Shown: piece by piece, positions 34,802-43,876 of the stretch
How the letters are laid out: every line of letters begins with the position of its first letter
Numbering within the stretch: the first letter of the stretch is position 1
Notes under the pieces: model-generated
The model's database searches: none
Told to the model about the DNA's origin: nothing
The model's input: only the letters and a program-made list of their open reading frames with translations
NCBI GenBank assembly: GCA_904397815.1
Contig: CAJFOT010000113.1
Span: 1-64,000 of the forward strand
Length of the DNA stretch: 64,000 nt
Source of the DNA: Candidatus Paralachnospira sangeri
GTDB taxonomy: Bacteria; Bacillota; Clostridia; Lachnospirales; Lachnospiraceae
Reading direction: 5' to 3'
Translations under genes and position numbers: made by a program

Positions 34802-36415
34802 CTATTGCGCGTAATATTTCCGGTATTCCGCCGGCTTCACCCCGGTCGCCTTAAAAAACAGCCGGCTGAAATACTTTTCATCGATATATCCCACCTGCTC
34901 CGCCACCTTTTTCACCGGCAGATTAGTCGTTCTCAGCAGTTCCTTTGCCTTGCCGATCCGCACATTCTGCAGATAGGCGGTGAACTTTTCCCCGGTCTGC
35001 TCCTTAAATACAGCGCTGAAATAAATCGGATTCAGGGACACCACCTCAGCCGTCTCATTCAGGCCGATCGGCCTGGAATAATTTTCATTGACAAAGGCCT
35101 TCGCCGTTTTAATGACTTTGCTTTCACTTCGGTGAAAAAGTTCATCATAGTAGCGTATCCGCTCTGCCAGCCAGTCCTCCAGCTTCCGTATCACATGCTC
35201 CAGGCAGGAACAGTTGTCCAGCACTTCCTGGATGCCCTCCCCCGCCTCCGTCTCTACGGCGGTATCCGCCATTGAAATCAGTTCCGCCTCTGTCAGTTCC
35301 ATAAACTGCTCCGCCATTGCGTAATAATAGCCGCCCTTTCCCTCCGGCACTCTGACAGTCTCAAATAAACGCTTCATCTCCATGACAGCAGCTTCCTCAT
35401 CCAATTTCTGAAGAGCACCGAAATACCGCTCCATCATCTCTCCGTTCAGCAGCTTTTCCCCGTTCCAGTACTTCCGGCTTTCATACTCCAGTATCTTACC
35501 TGCCCCAAACTCGATCCTGCCATGGAGGGTAATCAGGGCGTGCAGAAAGGAAAGCGGCGCCTCCGCCAGGGTCTCCTGCCGGGAACCGATGCAGATGGTC
35601 GCCGTCAGATGACCTTCATATTTATAATTTTCTTCTTTGATATATATATTGTATCGCTTATGCAGGGTGTCCCACATCTCACTGGTAACATTGTGGCACA
35701 GAAGAATATATCCCTTATTTCCATCGGTAATATATTCCATATCCGCGCACAGGCTCTCTGCCCCCTGCATCACATACCGGCTCACGTCCCGGGTATATTT
35801 ACTGACATCCTGAGCTGTGATGCCCTCCTGCCAGTCAAAATGATCGATTTTCACCACAATTCCCTGCACATACCGGTAGCTGCCGTCGAAGCAGTCCGGC
35901 GACGCGAGAAACTCCTCCGCCGCGTCTGTCATATCCAGCGCCCGGCTGACCGCCGACTGCAGCCAGCTCTTTTTTCTGACGGAACGGTTTTCCTCATCTA
36001 TCCTCTGCCTGCGGGCTGTCTGCGTGATCTCCCGCGCCCCGCTTCCCTCCCGCCGCTTTTCCATCAGTTTCTCCAGCGCTTCCAGGAGCTCTGACTGGCG
36101 GATCGGCTTCAGCAGATACTCTGTCACGCCCAGCTTCAGCGCATGGTAGGCATATTCAAAATCCTGGTAACCGCTGATCATAATAAAGTCCATATCCGGA
36201 TACCGCTCCTTCATCTGCCGCACCATGTCCAGGCCAGACAGCTCCGGCATACGGATATCACTGATAACCACATCGGGACGCAGCTGGCTGGCCAGCTCCA
36301 GGGCCTCTTCGCTGCTCTGTGTCGCCGCCACGATCTCCATCTCCGGGCTGGTGATGAAATGTCTCAGTAAATTCAGCACGCTCCGCTCATCATCCACCAA
36401 TAAAATCTTTATCAT
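34802..36415 (-). CDS. AraC-family response regulator (YesN type)
   Basis: A 537-residue regulator. The receiver domain (1-120) has the DD pair in LLVDDERS and phospho-Asp in VVISDIRMPELSG near 54. A long middle region (130-430) is typical of YesN-like proteins. The C-terminal two HTH motifs include VIKTAKAFVNENYSRPIGL and VAEQVGYIDEKYFSRLFFKA. It probably activates the genes in its own cluster and perhaps the nearby esterase/liv genes; no operator can be pointed to. First gene of the four-gene run. Confidence 0.92.
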   Translation of the reverse strand: MIKILLVDDERSVLNLLRHFITSPEMEIVAATQSSEEALELASQLRPDVVISDIRMPELSGLDMVRQMKERYPDMDFIMISGYQDFEYAYHALKLGVTEYLLKPIRQSELLEALEKLMEKRREGSGAREITQTARRQRIDEENRSVRKKSWLQSAVSRALDMTDAAEEFLASPDCFDGSYRYVQGIVVKIDHFDWQEGITAQDVSKYTRDVSRYVMQGAESLCADMEYITDGNKGYILLCHNVTSEMWDTLHKRYNIYIKEENYKYEGHLTATICIGSRQETLAEAPLSFLHALITLHGRIEFGAGKILEYESRKYWNGEKLLNGEMMERYFGALQKLDEEAAVMEMKRLFETVRVPEGKGGYYYAMAEQFMELTEAELISMADTAVETEAGEGIQEVLDNCSCLEHVIRKLEDWLAERIRYYDELFHRSESKVIKTAKAFVNENYSRPIGLNETAEVVSLNPIYFSAVFKEQTGEKFTAYLQNVRIGKAKELLRTTNLPVKKVAEQVGYIDEKYFSRLFFKATGVKPAEYRKYYAQ

Positions 36416-36504
36416 CCGGTTCTTCCTCTCTGTTCAATCCTTCTATGCCTGCGCAAAGAAAACATATGTTTCAAAAGAGTATCATAACATATTTTCACCA
36501 TAAA

Positions 36505-36530
36505 GAAAACAGCGCTTCCGCACTGTTTTC
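36505..36530 (-). terminator. Terminator after the esterase gene
   Basis: GAAAACAGTGC pairs with GCGCTGTTTTC around a GGAA loop on the minus strand, 20 nt beyond the esterase stop. It separates the liv-esterase operon from the regulator cluster. The U-run is TTTAT only. Confidence 0.75.
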
Positions 36531-36549
36531 CCGTGGTATGTATGTAAAA

Positions 36550-37416
36550 TTATAGAAACTTTCTGCCTTTCAGTCCTCTCCACTCGTCTGCGTGGGGTAC
36601 TTTCTCAGTGCCGAAGAAATCCATGGCCTTCTCGATATAGGGATCCCAGAACCGCCATTCATGGCCCATGCCAGGCTCTTCTTCAAATTTAATATTCATA
36701 TTTTTTTCCTGACACATCGCTTTAAACGCGGTGTAGTAGTCATAGAGAAAGTCTTCTGTTCCGATGCAGAAATACAGCTTCGGCAGCTTTCCCGCCTCAT
36801 GGAGCGCAATCACCTGTCTCCAGCTGTTCTCCATGGAATCCTTATACGCCTGGATGCCTCCCGCGTTGTTCACGCCGTTCATCAGCCGGGCGGTATCTCC
36901 TCCCATCGCCTGGGTAAACATCTCCTCGTCCGACAGGCTGTCCAGATCCATGGGCGCATAGGAGAGAACCGCTCCGGCGCCGAAGATCTCCGGACAGTTC
37001 AGGGCAAATTTCAGGGCGCCGCCGCCGCCCATAGACAGGCCGGCCACAAAGTTGTCCTCCGGCTTATCCGATGCCGGCAGCCAGTTGTGCACCAGCGGAA
37101 CCAGTTCCTCGGTAATCATCCGGAACATGTCAAATCCGGTGGCGAATCCGGGCCAGTCCCCATAGTTGGAGTTCAGGGCGCTGGGCATCACCACGATCAG
37201 CTCCCGCTCTCTGGAGTATACCTCCACCTTGCTCTTTCTCAGCCAGTCCGTATGATCCCCGTGAGTTCCATGGAGCAGCCAGAGAACTTTATACTTTTTT
37301 CCACTCTGAAAAAAATCCTTATTGTCCACTGCCCGGCTCCGGTCCGGCATGAAAATCGATACCTCCGTGTTTCCTCCCAGATACTGGCTCTCAAAATTCA
37401 AATCAATTAATGCCAT
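36550..37416 (-). CDS. Esterase of the alpha/beta hydrolase (esterase D/EstA) family
   Basis: A 288-residue cytoplasmic serine hydrolase. The nucleophile elbow GLSMGGGG is near 148, the oxyanion region LLHGTHGDHTDW near 50, and the late GMGHEWRFWDPYI supplies the catalytic His; the acid is probably the Asp in GTEDFLYDYY. The gene begins 13 nt after livF with GGAGAAGAACG before the ATG, so it is in the liv operon. It is paralogous to the esterase at 42498-43313 on the other side of the operon. Short-chain ester or O-acyl substrates are likely, not provable here. Confidence 0.88.
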   Translation of the reverse strand: MALIDLNFESQYLGGNTEVSIFMPDRSRAVDNKDFFQSGKKYKVLWLLHGTHGDHTDWLRKSKVEVYSRERELIVVMPSALNSNYGDWPGFATGFDMFRMITEELVPLVHNWLPASDKPEDNFVAGLSMGGGGALKFALNCPEIFGAGAVLSYAPMDLDSLSDEEMFTQAMGGDTARLMNGVNNAGGIQAYKDSMENSWRQVIALHEAGKLPKLYFCIGTEDFLYDYYTAFKAMCQEKNMNIKFEEEPGMGHEWRFWDPYIEKAMDFFGTEKVPHADEWRGLKGRKFL

Positions 37417-37429
37417 CGTTCTTCTCCTC

Positions 37430-38149
37430 TCAGCCTCCCAGATAGGCTTTCTTCACATCCTCATTTTTCAGCAGATTCTGACAGGTATCTTCCATCACAA
37501 TTTCCCCCGTCTGAAGCACATATCCCCGATCGGCAGTGTTCAGCGCGATCTTGGAGTTCTGTTCCACAAACATGATGGTTACCCCTTCGTCTCTGATTTT
37601 TTTGATCGCCTCAAAAATCTCCTGTACCACCAGGGGCGCCAGGCCCATGGATGGCTCATCCAGCAGCAGCAGCTTCGGATTGCTCAGCATCGCCCGGCCG
37701 ATGGCCAGCATCTGCTGCTCCCCGCCTGACAGGGAGCCTCCCAGAGAGTTTTTCCGTTCCTCCAGACGGGGAAACAGTTTAAAAATATCCTCCTGAATTT
37801 TCTTCTCCACACTGGCCTTATCCTTAATCAGAAAAGCGCCCATCTGAAGATTCTGCACCACATTCAGCTTCGGGAAGATGCACCGTCCCTCCAGTACCTG
37901 CGCCATACCTGCGCCGGTGATCTTATGGCCCTTCCAGCCGGTGATATTTTTCCCGTCAAACAGGATTTCCCCTCTGACTCCTTTCGGATCTGTCAGTCCT
38001 GACAGGGTCTGAAGGGTCGTGGTTTTCCCCGCGCCGTTGGAACCGATCAGCGTGACCATCTCGCCTTCATCCACATGAAAGCTGACCCCTTTCAGCGCAT
38101 GGATATTTCCGTAGTAATAATGCAGATCATGTACTTCCAGCAATGCCAT
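37430..38149 (-). CDS. livF: Branched-chain amino-acid-type ABC transporter ATPase LivF
   Basis: A 239-residue ATPase with Walker A GSNGAGKTTTLQ, signature SLSGGEQQMLAIGRA and Walker B LLLLDEPSMGLAP. The LivF-type ending MEDTCQNLL is present. It pairs with LivG to power HAAT-family import. It starts 2 nt after livG ends. Confidence 0.95.
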   Translation of the reverse strand: MALLEVHDLHYYYGNIHALKGVSFHVDEGEMVTLIGSNGAGKTTTLQTLSGLTDPKGVRGEILFDGKNITGWKGHKITGAGMAQVLEGRCIFPKLNVVQNLQMGAFLIKDKASVEKKIQEDIFKLFPRLEERKNSLGGSLSGGEQQMLAIGRAMLSNPKLLLLDEPSMGLAPLVVQEIFEAIKKIRDEGVTIMFVEQNSKIALNTADRGYVLQTGEIVMEDTCQNLLKNEDVKKAYLGG

Positions 38150-38151
38150 AG

Positions 38152-38904
38152 TCAGTTACCTCCCAGATAAGCAGTGATCACCTCAGGATTATTCTGTACC
38201 TCTTCAGGCTTTCCCTCTGCCAGAAGAAATCCGTCATTCATCACATATACATAGTCAGAAATATTCATAATGACATCCATATCATGTTCAATAACCAGAA
38301 CCGTAATCCCCATGGAGGCGATTTTTTTAATCAGATCATTCAGCACCACCTTCTCTGTGGCGTTCATGCCCGCTGCCGGTTCATCCAGCAGCAGCACCTT
38401 CGGTTCAGTACACAGCGCCCGGGCAATTTCCAGCAGGCGCTGCTCCCCGTAGGGCAGCTGACCGGCCCGCAGGTCTTTTTTATGCTCCAGGCCCACGATC
38501 TTCAGCTTTTCCAGCGCATCCGTCCTGGCCTTTTCCTCCTCCCGGCGCATCTTCGGCGTACCGAACAATGCGCTGAAAAAACCATAGTTGGTCCGGCAGT
38601 GCTTTCCGATCATGGCATTGTCCAGCACAGAAAGACTGTGGAACAGGTTAATATTCTGATAGGTCCTGGCAATTCCCTCTTCACAGAGCTTAAATCCCCG
38701 CCCGTTGGTAATATCCCGGCCTTCATAGTAGATTTTTCCTTCCGTCACATTCTGTACACCGCTGATACAGTTAAAAAATGTGGTTTTCCCCGCGCCGTTG
38801 GGACCGATCAGTCCGGTAATCTGTCCCTTGCGCACATGTATGGAGACATGGTTTACCGCCGAAATGCCGCCGAACTGTACCAGCACGTTTTCTGCCTTAA
38901 TCAT
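38152..38904 (-). CDS. livG: Branched-chain amino-acid-type ABC transporter ATPase LivG
   Basis: A 250-residue ATPase with Walker A GPNGAGKTTFFNCISG, the LivG-type IARTYQNINLF segment, signature LPYGEQRLLEIARAL and Walker B VLLLDEPAAGMNATE. It overlaps the end of livM by 8 nt. All catalytic residues are intact, in contrast with the dead ABC protein at 32.3 kb. Confidence 0.95.
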   Translation of the reverse strand: MIKAENVLVQFGGISAVNHVSIHVRKGQITGLIGPNGAGKTTFFNCISGVQNVTEGKIYYEGRDITNGRGFKLCEEGIARTYQNINLFHSLSVLDNAMIGKHCRTNYGFFSALFGTPKMRREEEKARTDALEKLKIVGLEHKKDLRAGQLPYGEQRLLEIARALCTEPKVLLLDEPAAGMNATEKVVLNDLIKKIASMGITVLVIEHDMDVIMNISDYVYVMNDGFLLAEGKPEEVQNNPEVITAYLGGN

Positions 38905-39904
38905 TTTTCTCCACTCCTTCCGCTGCTGTTTCCTTTTTCCCCATATTCAGTCTGGCAGCCAGTTTTCCTTCCAGCTTTTTCAGCGCGCCCATGCAGCCGC
39001 CGGGCAGGAATGCTATAAACAGAAGCACTACCCCGCCGAAGATAATATCTCTCCAGGCTGTGGCAGAAGCCAGCGCTTCATTGATAAACTGAAATACCAC
39101 CGCGCCGATAACCGGCCCGAAAATCGTATTCACACCGCCGAAAATACACATAATCACGTAGTTGAAGGCATTGGACTGAATGTATGTATTGCTGACAACC
39201 AGCTCATTCAGATGGGCCGCGCAGGCGCCGGCGAAGCCTACATAAAAGGTGCTGATCGCAAACGCCATTACTTTATATTTCCGCACATTGATTCCCATGC
39301 CGTCAGCAGAACGGGTGTTATCCCGGCAGGCCATAAAAGCCCGGCCGATTTTAGATTTTACAATCATATGCTTCGCCAGCAGGGCGATCACCACGCATAC
39401 CAGAATAAAATAATAGGTATACCGGTAATTGGAATTCAGATTAATGCCGAAAATGCTCAGAGGCTCTACCTTCAGTCCGCGGTAAGGCTCCAGAAAACTG
39501 ATATTGCAGATCAGCTGGTAGATAAAGTTTGCGAAAGCGATGGAAGCCAGCGCCAGAAACTGGAATTTCAGTTTGGAACAGGGAAGGGCTACCAGTGCTC
39601 CTGCCGCCGCCGCCACAACTGCCGCAATGAGCATGGAAGCCACAACCGGAATGCCGGTATACGTGGTCAGCAGCGTCGTCACATAAGCACCGATGGCGTA
39701 ATATGCAATATGCCCGAAGGAAATCATGCCTGCATAACCGAATAAAATATCCAGGCCGGAGGCTGCCACGATATAAATCCCTACGAAGGAAAAGAAATAC
39801 AGCCGGTAACTGTTGGTGATCAGCAGCGGCAGAATCACCGCCGCAAGCCCCACGATCAGCAGAATGATCCGGTTCAGTTTTTTTATGGACAGATTCTCTC
39901 TCAT
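38897..39904 (-). CDS. livM: Branched-chain amino-acid-type ABC permease LivM
   Basis: A 335-residue membrane protein with eight or more helices. LivM motifs include YAGMISFGHIAYYAIGAYVT near 54 and RDNTRSADGMGINVRKYKVM near 195. Its basic C-terminal tail extends about 30 residues past the last helix. It forms the pore with LivH and lies 17 nt behind it. Confidence 0.95.
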   Translation of the reverse strand: MRENLSIKKLNRIILLIVGLAAVILPLLITNSYRLYFFSFVGIYIVAASGLDILFGYAGMISFGHIAYYAIGAYVTTLLTTYTGIPVVASMLIAAVVAAAAGALVALPCSKLKFQFLALASIAFANFIYQLICNISFLEPYRGLKVEPLSIFGINLNSNYRYTYYFILVCVVIALLAKHMIVKSKIGRAFMACRDNTRSADGMGINVRKYKVMAFAISTFYVGFAGACAAHLNELVVSNTYIQSNAFNYVIMCIFGGVNTIFGPVIGAVVFQFINEALASATAWRDIIFGGVVLLFIAFLPGGCMGALKKLEGKLAARLNMGKKETAAEGVEKND

Positions 39905-39921
39905 ATGCTACCTCCCTCTGC

Positions 39922-40797
39922 TTATACGTCGCGGACTGCCTGCTCGTTAAACAGACCGGTGGGACGGACTGCCAGAATCAGGAAAAGGATCAGATAAGCG
40001 ATCATACTCTTCCATGTAGAATTCACATAACCGCCTACCAGCGACTCAATCAGACCGATGATAATGCCGCCCACCATCGCGCCGTAAATATTCCCCATGC
40101 CGCCTGCCACAGAGCTGGCAAAACCCATCTGCGAGAGATTTGCGCCCAGCAGGAGGGTGACGCCGTAAATCGGTCCCAGCATCATACCGCACATCGCCGC
40201 TACCACAGAAGCCAGCCCCCATGTCAGACCGTTGCTCTTTACTACATCAATGCCGCAGGCTTCTGCCGCTTTGCTGTGCATCGCACAGGCCTGCATACCG
40301 ATGCCGGTTTTGGTTTTGGTCATAAATAAATGTACCAGCAGCATGGAAATCAACGCCAGAAACAGACACATAATTCTTTCCGGCTGCAGATGGGCGCCTA
40401 AAATATTTACTGTAGAAATATTGAAAATAGAAGGGAACCGTTTCGCGTTAGAACCGAATATCAACGCCTCCCCTCCATTGATAACCCTGGAGAGGCCGAA
40501 GGTAATCAGCAGCATATAAACGCCGGTTACGCCCCGCTTCTGATATTTGGCCACCAGCCCTTTCTGAATCAGCACGCCGAAGGCAAACATAATCACAACG
40601 GTTAAAATCAAAGCTACCCCATAAGGCAGTCCGCATACACCGAAAAAGGTGTATCCCAGAAAGGCAGACAGCGTAATCAGCTCACCCTGCGCCAGATTCA
40701 TAATGCCGGACGCCCGGTAGATCACACTGTATCCCAGACCGATCAGACCATAAATACTTCCCATGATCAGTCCGACTATAATAAGAGATTTAAGCAT
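39922..40797 (-). CDS. livH: Branched-chain amino-acid-type ABC permease LivH
   Basis: A 291-residue permease starting LKSLIIVGLIMGSIYGLIGL, with ASGIMNLAQGELITLSAFLG near 30 and SSVAGGMGNIYGAMVGGIII near 230, all typical of LivH. It follows the binding protein gene after a hairpin that should lower its expression relative to livK. Confidence 0.95.
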   Translation of the reverse strand: MLKSLIIVGLIMGSIYGLIGLGYSVIYRASGIMNLAQGELITLSAFLGYTFFGVCGLPYGVALILTVVIMFAFGVLIQKGLVAKYQKRGVTGVYMLLITFGLSRVINGGEALIFGSNAKRFPSIFNISTVNILGAHLQPERIMCLFLALISMLLVHLFMTKTKTGIGMQACAMHSKAAEACGIDVVKSNGLTWGLASVVAAMCGMMLGPIYGVTLLLGANLSQMGFASSVAGGMGNIYGAMVGGIIIGLIESLVGGYVNSTWKSMIAYLILFLILAVRPTGLFNEQAVRDV

Positions 40798-40849
40798 TCT
40801 GAACTCCTCCTGTTTGAAACAAATGAACTTTTCTCCGGTTTCGGAACAT

Positions 40850-40896
40850 ATAAAAGCGGCGCCCGTCTGACGGGCAAATCAGTCCGGGCCGCCGCC
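40850..40896 (-). terminator. Intercistronic hairpin between livK and livH
   Basis: GCGGCGGCCCG pairs with CGGGCGCCGC on the minus strand and is followed by TTTTAT. Such partial terminators after a binding-protein gene keep the binding protein more abundant than the membrane parts. Confidence 0.75.
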
Positions 40897-40914
40897 TCTA
40901 TAGATCCTTACTGT

Positions 40915-42222
40915 TTATTTTTCTCTTCCGGTCGCGGATTTGTACGCGTCATATCCGCCGTCCGTCAGCCAGTTGTCGAAATTCTTGGAACCGCCGTCCA
41001 CATAGATGGTTCTCATGAATTCGTGGCAGGGCTCACGATCGCCTTGGGTAAAGTCTACCGGTCCCATACAGAGGCTGATGTCATTGATTCCCAGCATCGC
41101 TTCTATAATCGCGTCAGAATCATGGTTTGTGCCGGCCCGCTTCGCTGCCTCCAGCAGCAGATAGCAGCTGTCATAACATCTGTATGTAATACCAACGGTC
41201 GGCAGAGAACCTGTCTTTTCCTGGAACTTCTCCAGGAATGTGATAACTTCCTCTCTGGCTCCTGCTTCCTGGGCAGCTTCGATAGTTTTGTAGGTTGTGT
41301 AAGCTACGCAGCCCATCAAATACTGGGAATTTGCTTCACCAATCTGATCTACATGAGAAGTCATCCATTCGTCTTTGTTCATCACAATGCCGTTATATCC
41401 ATACTCACGAAGCTGTTTCACAAAGTTTACACCTGCGCCTGAGCATACAACATACACCACATCCGGATTGGAATCTACAATTTTCAGGCACTGCGCGCTG
41501 TAATCGGTATCACTTTCTGTACCGGTCTCCACCGCTACCACATTCAGCCCTGCTTCTTCCAGCGCCGGCTCCATACTCTCCCAGTTGGCGATGGAAGCTT
41601 CGTCCTGGCCGTAGAATACCGCTATATTTTCATACTGCAGTTCCTGCATCGTCTCGATGAACTGCGGAATACTGTAATCGGCGTTAAACGCGCCTCTGAC
41701 AGAATACTTCTGATCATCTGTAACCAGAGAGCCGGATGTTCCCATGAATACATTGGCGATTCCCGCGTCCTCCAGATAAGGAAGAGCAGCCACTACGTCA
41801 GATGACTGGAAGGAACCGATGACCGCGTCCACATTCTGTCCGATCAGGTACTGCGCCGCCGTCACAGCTGTCTCCGGATTGTTGGTGGTATCATAATAAA
41901 TAAAGTTAACTTCTTCGCCATTCACAGTGCCGCCGATATCTTCCACAGCAATCTCAAAGGCAACCTTCATCTCCTCACCAATGGTCGCCGCATTGCCGCT
42001 CATCCACTGATATACGCCGATGTTGAAAGCACCTTCCTGGGTGGTACCTTCTTCTCCCTCAGCCGCCGCCTGGGTATCACCGGAAGCAGCCGTTGTTTCT
42101 GCAGCCGCGCCGGTATCATCGGCAGCCGCTGTGGTCTCTCCGCTTCCGCCGCCGGAGCAGGCTGTCAGTGAGAATGTCATTGCGAGAGCAAGCACCAGAG
42201 CTAAAATTCTTTTTTGTCTCAT
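40915..42222 (-). CDS. livK: ABC transporter substrate-binding lipoprotein (LivK-like)
   Basis: A 435-residue lipoprotein. The signal peptide MRQKRILALVLALAMTF ends in lipobox LTACSGG, followed by a 40-residue Ala/Thr/Gly/Asp-rich linker and a type I periplasmic-binding fold (GAFNIGVYQWMSGNAATIGE, AVIGSFQSSDVVAALPYLE, FYGQDEASIANWESMEPAL). The start is the ATG at 42222 after AAGGAGGAAATTGGACAA. The ligand cannot be told from sequence; branched-chain amino acids, other amino acids, amides or purine-like compounds are all used in this family. Confidence 0.92.
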   Translation of the reverse strand: MRQKRILALVLALAMTFSLTACSGGGSGETTAAADDTGAAAETTAASGDTQAAAEGEEGTTQEGAFNIGVYQWMSGNAATIGEEMKVAFEIAVEDIGGTVNGEEVNFIYYDTTNNPETAVTAAQYLIGQNVDAVIGSFQSSDVVAALPYLEDAGIANVFMGTSGSLVTDDQKYSVRGAFNADYSIPQFIETMQELQYENIAVFYGQDEASIANWESMEPALEEAGLNVVAVETGTESDTDYSAQCLKIVDSNPDVVYVVCSGAGVNFVKQLREYGYNGIVMNKDEWMTSHVDQIGEANSQYLMGCVAYTTYKTIEAAQEAGAREEVITFLEKFQEKTGSLPTVGITYRCYDSCYLLLEAAKRAGTNHDSDAIIEAMLGINDISLCMGPVDFTQGDREPCHEFMRTIYVDGGSKNFDNWLTDGGYDAYKSATGREK

Positions 42223-42268
42223 TTGTCCAATTTCCTCCTTTTTTTGCCCGTGTTTATTGTATGACTTT

Positions 42269-42297
42269 ATTATATTCATCTTTACTCAAATCAACAA
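42269..42297 (-). promoter_or_regulatory. Promoter of the liv operon
   Basis: TTGTTG (42292-42297) and TATAAT (42269-42274), 17 bp apart on the minus strand. The divergent esterase gene starts 200 bp away; a possible plus-strand promoter TTGATT/TACGAT lies near 42342-42370, so the two sides may share control. Confidence 0.75.
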
Positions 42298-42497
42298 GGT
42301 AGCCATTTTCAACAATCAGGGGGACAAATTCAAGATTGGGTTGATTAAAATAGTCAGATGTTTTACGATAGCCATAACAGCGCCGGCTGCTTCATACGCC
42401 GGTCCGGACGCCGATGCTGTACACTTACTGTCTGTTTGCGGCAGCGGCGCTGTTCATTTTAATCTTTTATGTTACGCAGAAAGGGGAAACTGATCCA

Positions 42498-43313
42498 ATG
42501 GCATTTGTAGAATTGAATTATGGTTCTTATAACCTGGGCATGGACAGCAGCGTGTCTGTTTTTCTTCCAGAGAAGCGGCTTCAAAAGCCGGTATCCCAGC
42601 CCGACCGGAAATATCCGGTGCTCTATCTGCTCCACGGACATTCCGACGACCACACTGCCTATGTGCGCAAGGGTATCACGGAGATCCTGGTGCGGGATCT
42701 GGATCTGATCGTGGTAATGCCCAACGGCCACAGAAGCTTCTATACCAATGCAAAGCAGGGCCATTTATATGAAAACTTTATTACGCAGGAACTTCCTGTC
42801 GTAATCGAAAACTATTTTCCCGCCTCCTCCAGCCGGGAGGACCGCTTTATCGCCGGCCTCTCCATGGGCGGATATGGCGCCCTGAAGCTGGCGCTCAACC
42901 ATCCTGACCTGTACGCCGCTGCCGCCAGCATGTCCGGCGCCGTATCGCCCAGGATGACGGAAAATGAAAAAACAAAGGGGATGTTCGCAGTGCCTGATAT
43001 GTTTCAGAATCTGGAAAATATATTCGGTTCGGAAGAGGACTACAAAAACAGCGGCAGCGACCTGATGTACATGGCCAGAAAGGTAGATGAATCTGAAGGC
43101 CCCAAGCCCCGGATCTTCCAGTGCTGCGGCACCGAAGACCCGCTGATCGACGACAACCGGGCACTGCGGGATGTGTTCCAGAACGAGCTGAAAAATATTC
43201 CATATGAATATAAAGAATCGCCGGGGATCCATAACTGGTTTTACTGGAATCAGGCACTGGTGGATATTCTGGAGTTTTTGGGATTTGCGGTGGATAGAAA
43301 TGTAGTGCTGTAA
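42498..43313 (+). CDS. Esterase of the alpha/beta hydrolase (EstA) family, divergent from liv
   Basis: A 271-residue serine hydrolase with oxyanion-loop LLHGHSDDHTAYVRKG, nucleophile elbow GLSMGGYGALKLAL near 115, acid in CCGTEDPLIDDNR and His in SPGIHNWFYWNQ. It is paralogous to the liv-operon esterase (36550-37416). An ATG at 42414 would add a hydrophobic stretch (YCLFAAAALFILIFYV) that looks like a membrane anchor but has no ribosome site; AAAGGGG before the ATG at 42498 supports the shorter form. The anchored form remains possible. Confidence 0.85.
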   Translation: MAFVELNYGSYNLGMDSSVSVFLPEKRLQKPVSQPDRKYPVLYLLHGHSDDHTAYVRKGITEILVRDLDLIVVMPNGHRSFYTNAKQGHLYENFITQELPVVIENYFPASSSREDRFIAGLSMGGYGALKLALNHPDLYAAAASMSGAVSPRMTENEKTKGMFAVPDMFQNLENIFGSEEDYKNSGSDLMYMARKVDESEGPKPRIFQCCGTEDPLIDDNRALRDVFQNELKNIPYEYKESPGIHNWFYWNQALVDILEFLGFAVDRNVVL

Positions 43314-43329
43314 GGCAGGGGCGTATAGC

Positions 43330-43872
43330 TTTTTATTCACAGTGCAGGCGGGAGGGACGAACCGCCGGAGGGGGAGAACGGGGTTTGGGGCAGCGTGACC
43401 GGACAGGGCCTCCCCTGATTCGTCTCCGCAGGGACAGGGGGTATGGAACGCAGCGCAGGCAGTATCCAGGCACAGACAGGCGCAGAGGGCGGCGGGCGGA
43501 GGATTTCTGCCATGTGACATGCATGTGGAGGCCTGTTATAAATTCTTAGCGGGCAGGCAGGCCGTTTTCCAGACAGAACCAGGCGCACAACGCCTGGTTC
43601 TGAGATTTTCGCGAAGAAAAAGTATCAGACTTTTTCTGAGTGTAAAATCGGTTCTGGAAAACGGCCTGTCTGGCCGCTTAGAATTTATTCAGGCCGGGAA
43701 CAAAGCATGTCACATGACAGAACCCTCCGCCCGCCGCCCTCTGCGCCTGTCTGTGCCGTCCGGACCGCATTCTGTACCTCTGCGGTGACAATCCGGGGAG
43801 GCATGTCCCGAGGCGGCGTTCCCCGGTTTGCTTTTCCGTCCGGGTGGGTGACAGCCCTCCTGAACGAAAATA
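43330..43872. repeat. Giant imperfect palindrome (dispersed structured repeat)
   Basis: The gene-free stretch between the esterase and the sugar kinase is one long inverted repeat. 43469-43522 pairs with 43705-43757 (about 53 nt, only a few mismatches), and 43530-43580 pairs with 43649-43695. Weaker symmetry reaches out to about 43410 and 43810. The centre holds two separate hairpins, CAGAACCAGGCG...CGCCTGGTTCTG and AGAAAAAGT...ACTTTTTCT. Parts recur at 29641-29815. Open frames in it are mirror images of one another and lack ribosome sites. Confidence 0.85.
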
Positions 43873-43876
43873 GTCA

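Noticed and set aside
42414..42497. Membrane-anchor extension of the plus-strand esterase
   Set aside because: The upstream ATG lacks a ribosome site and the paralogue at 36550 starts at the equivalent of 42498. I kept it only as an alternative.
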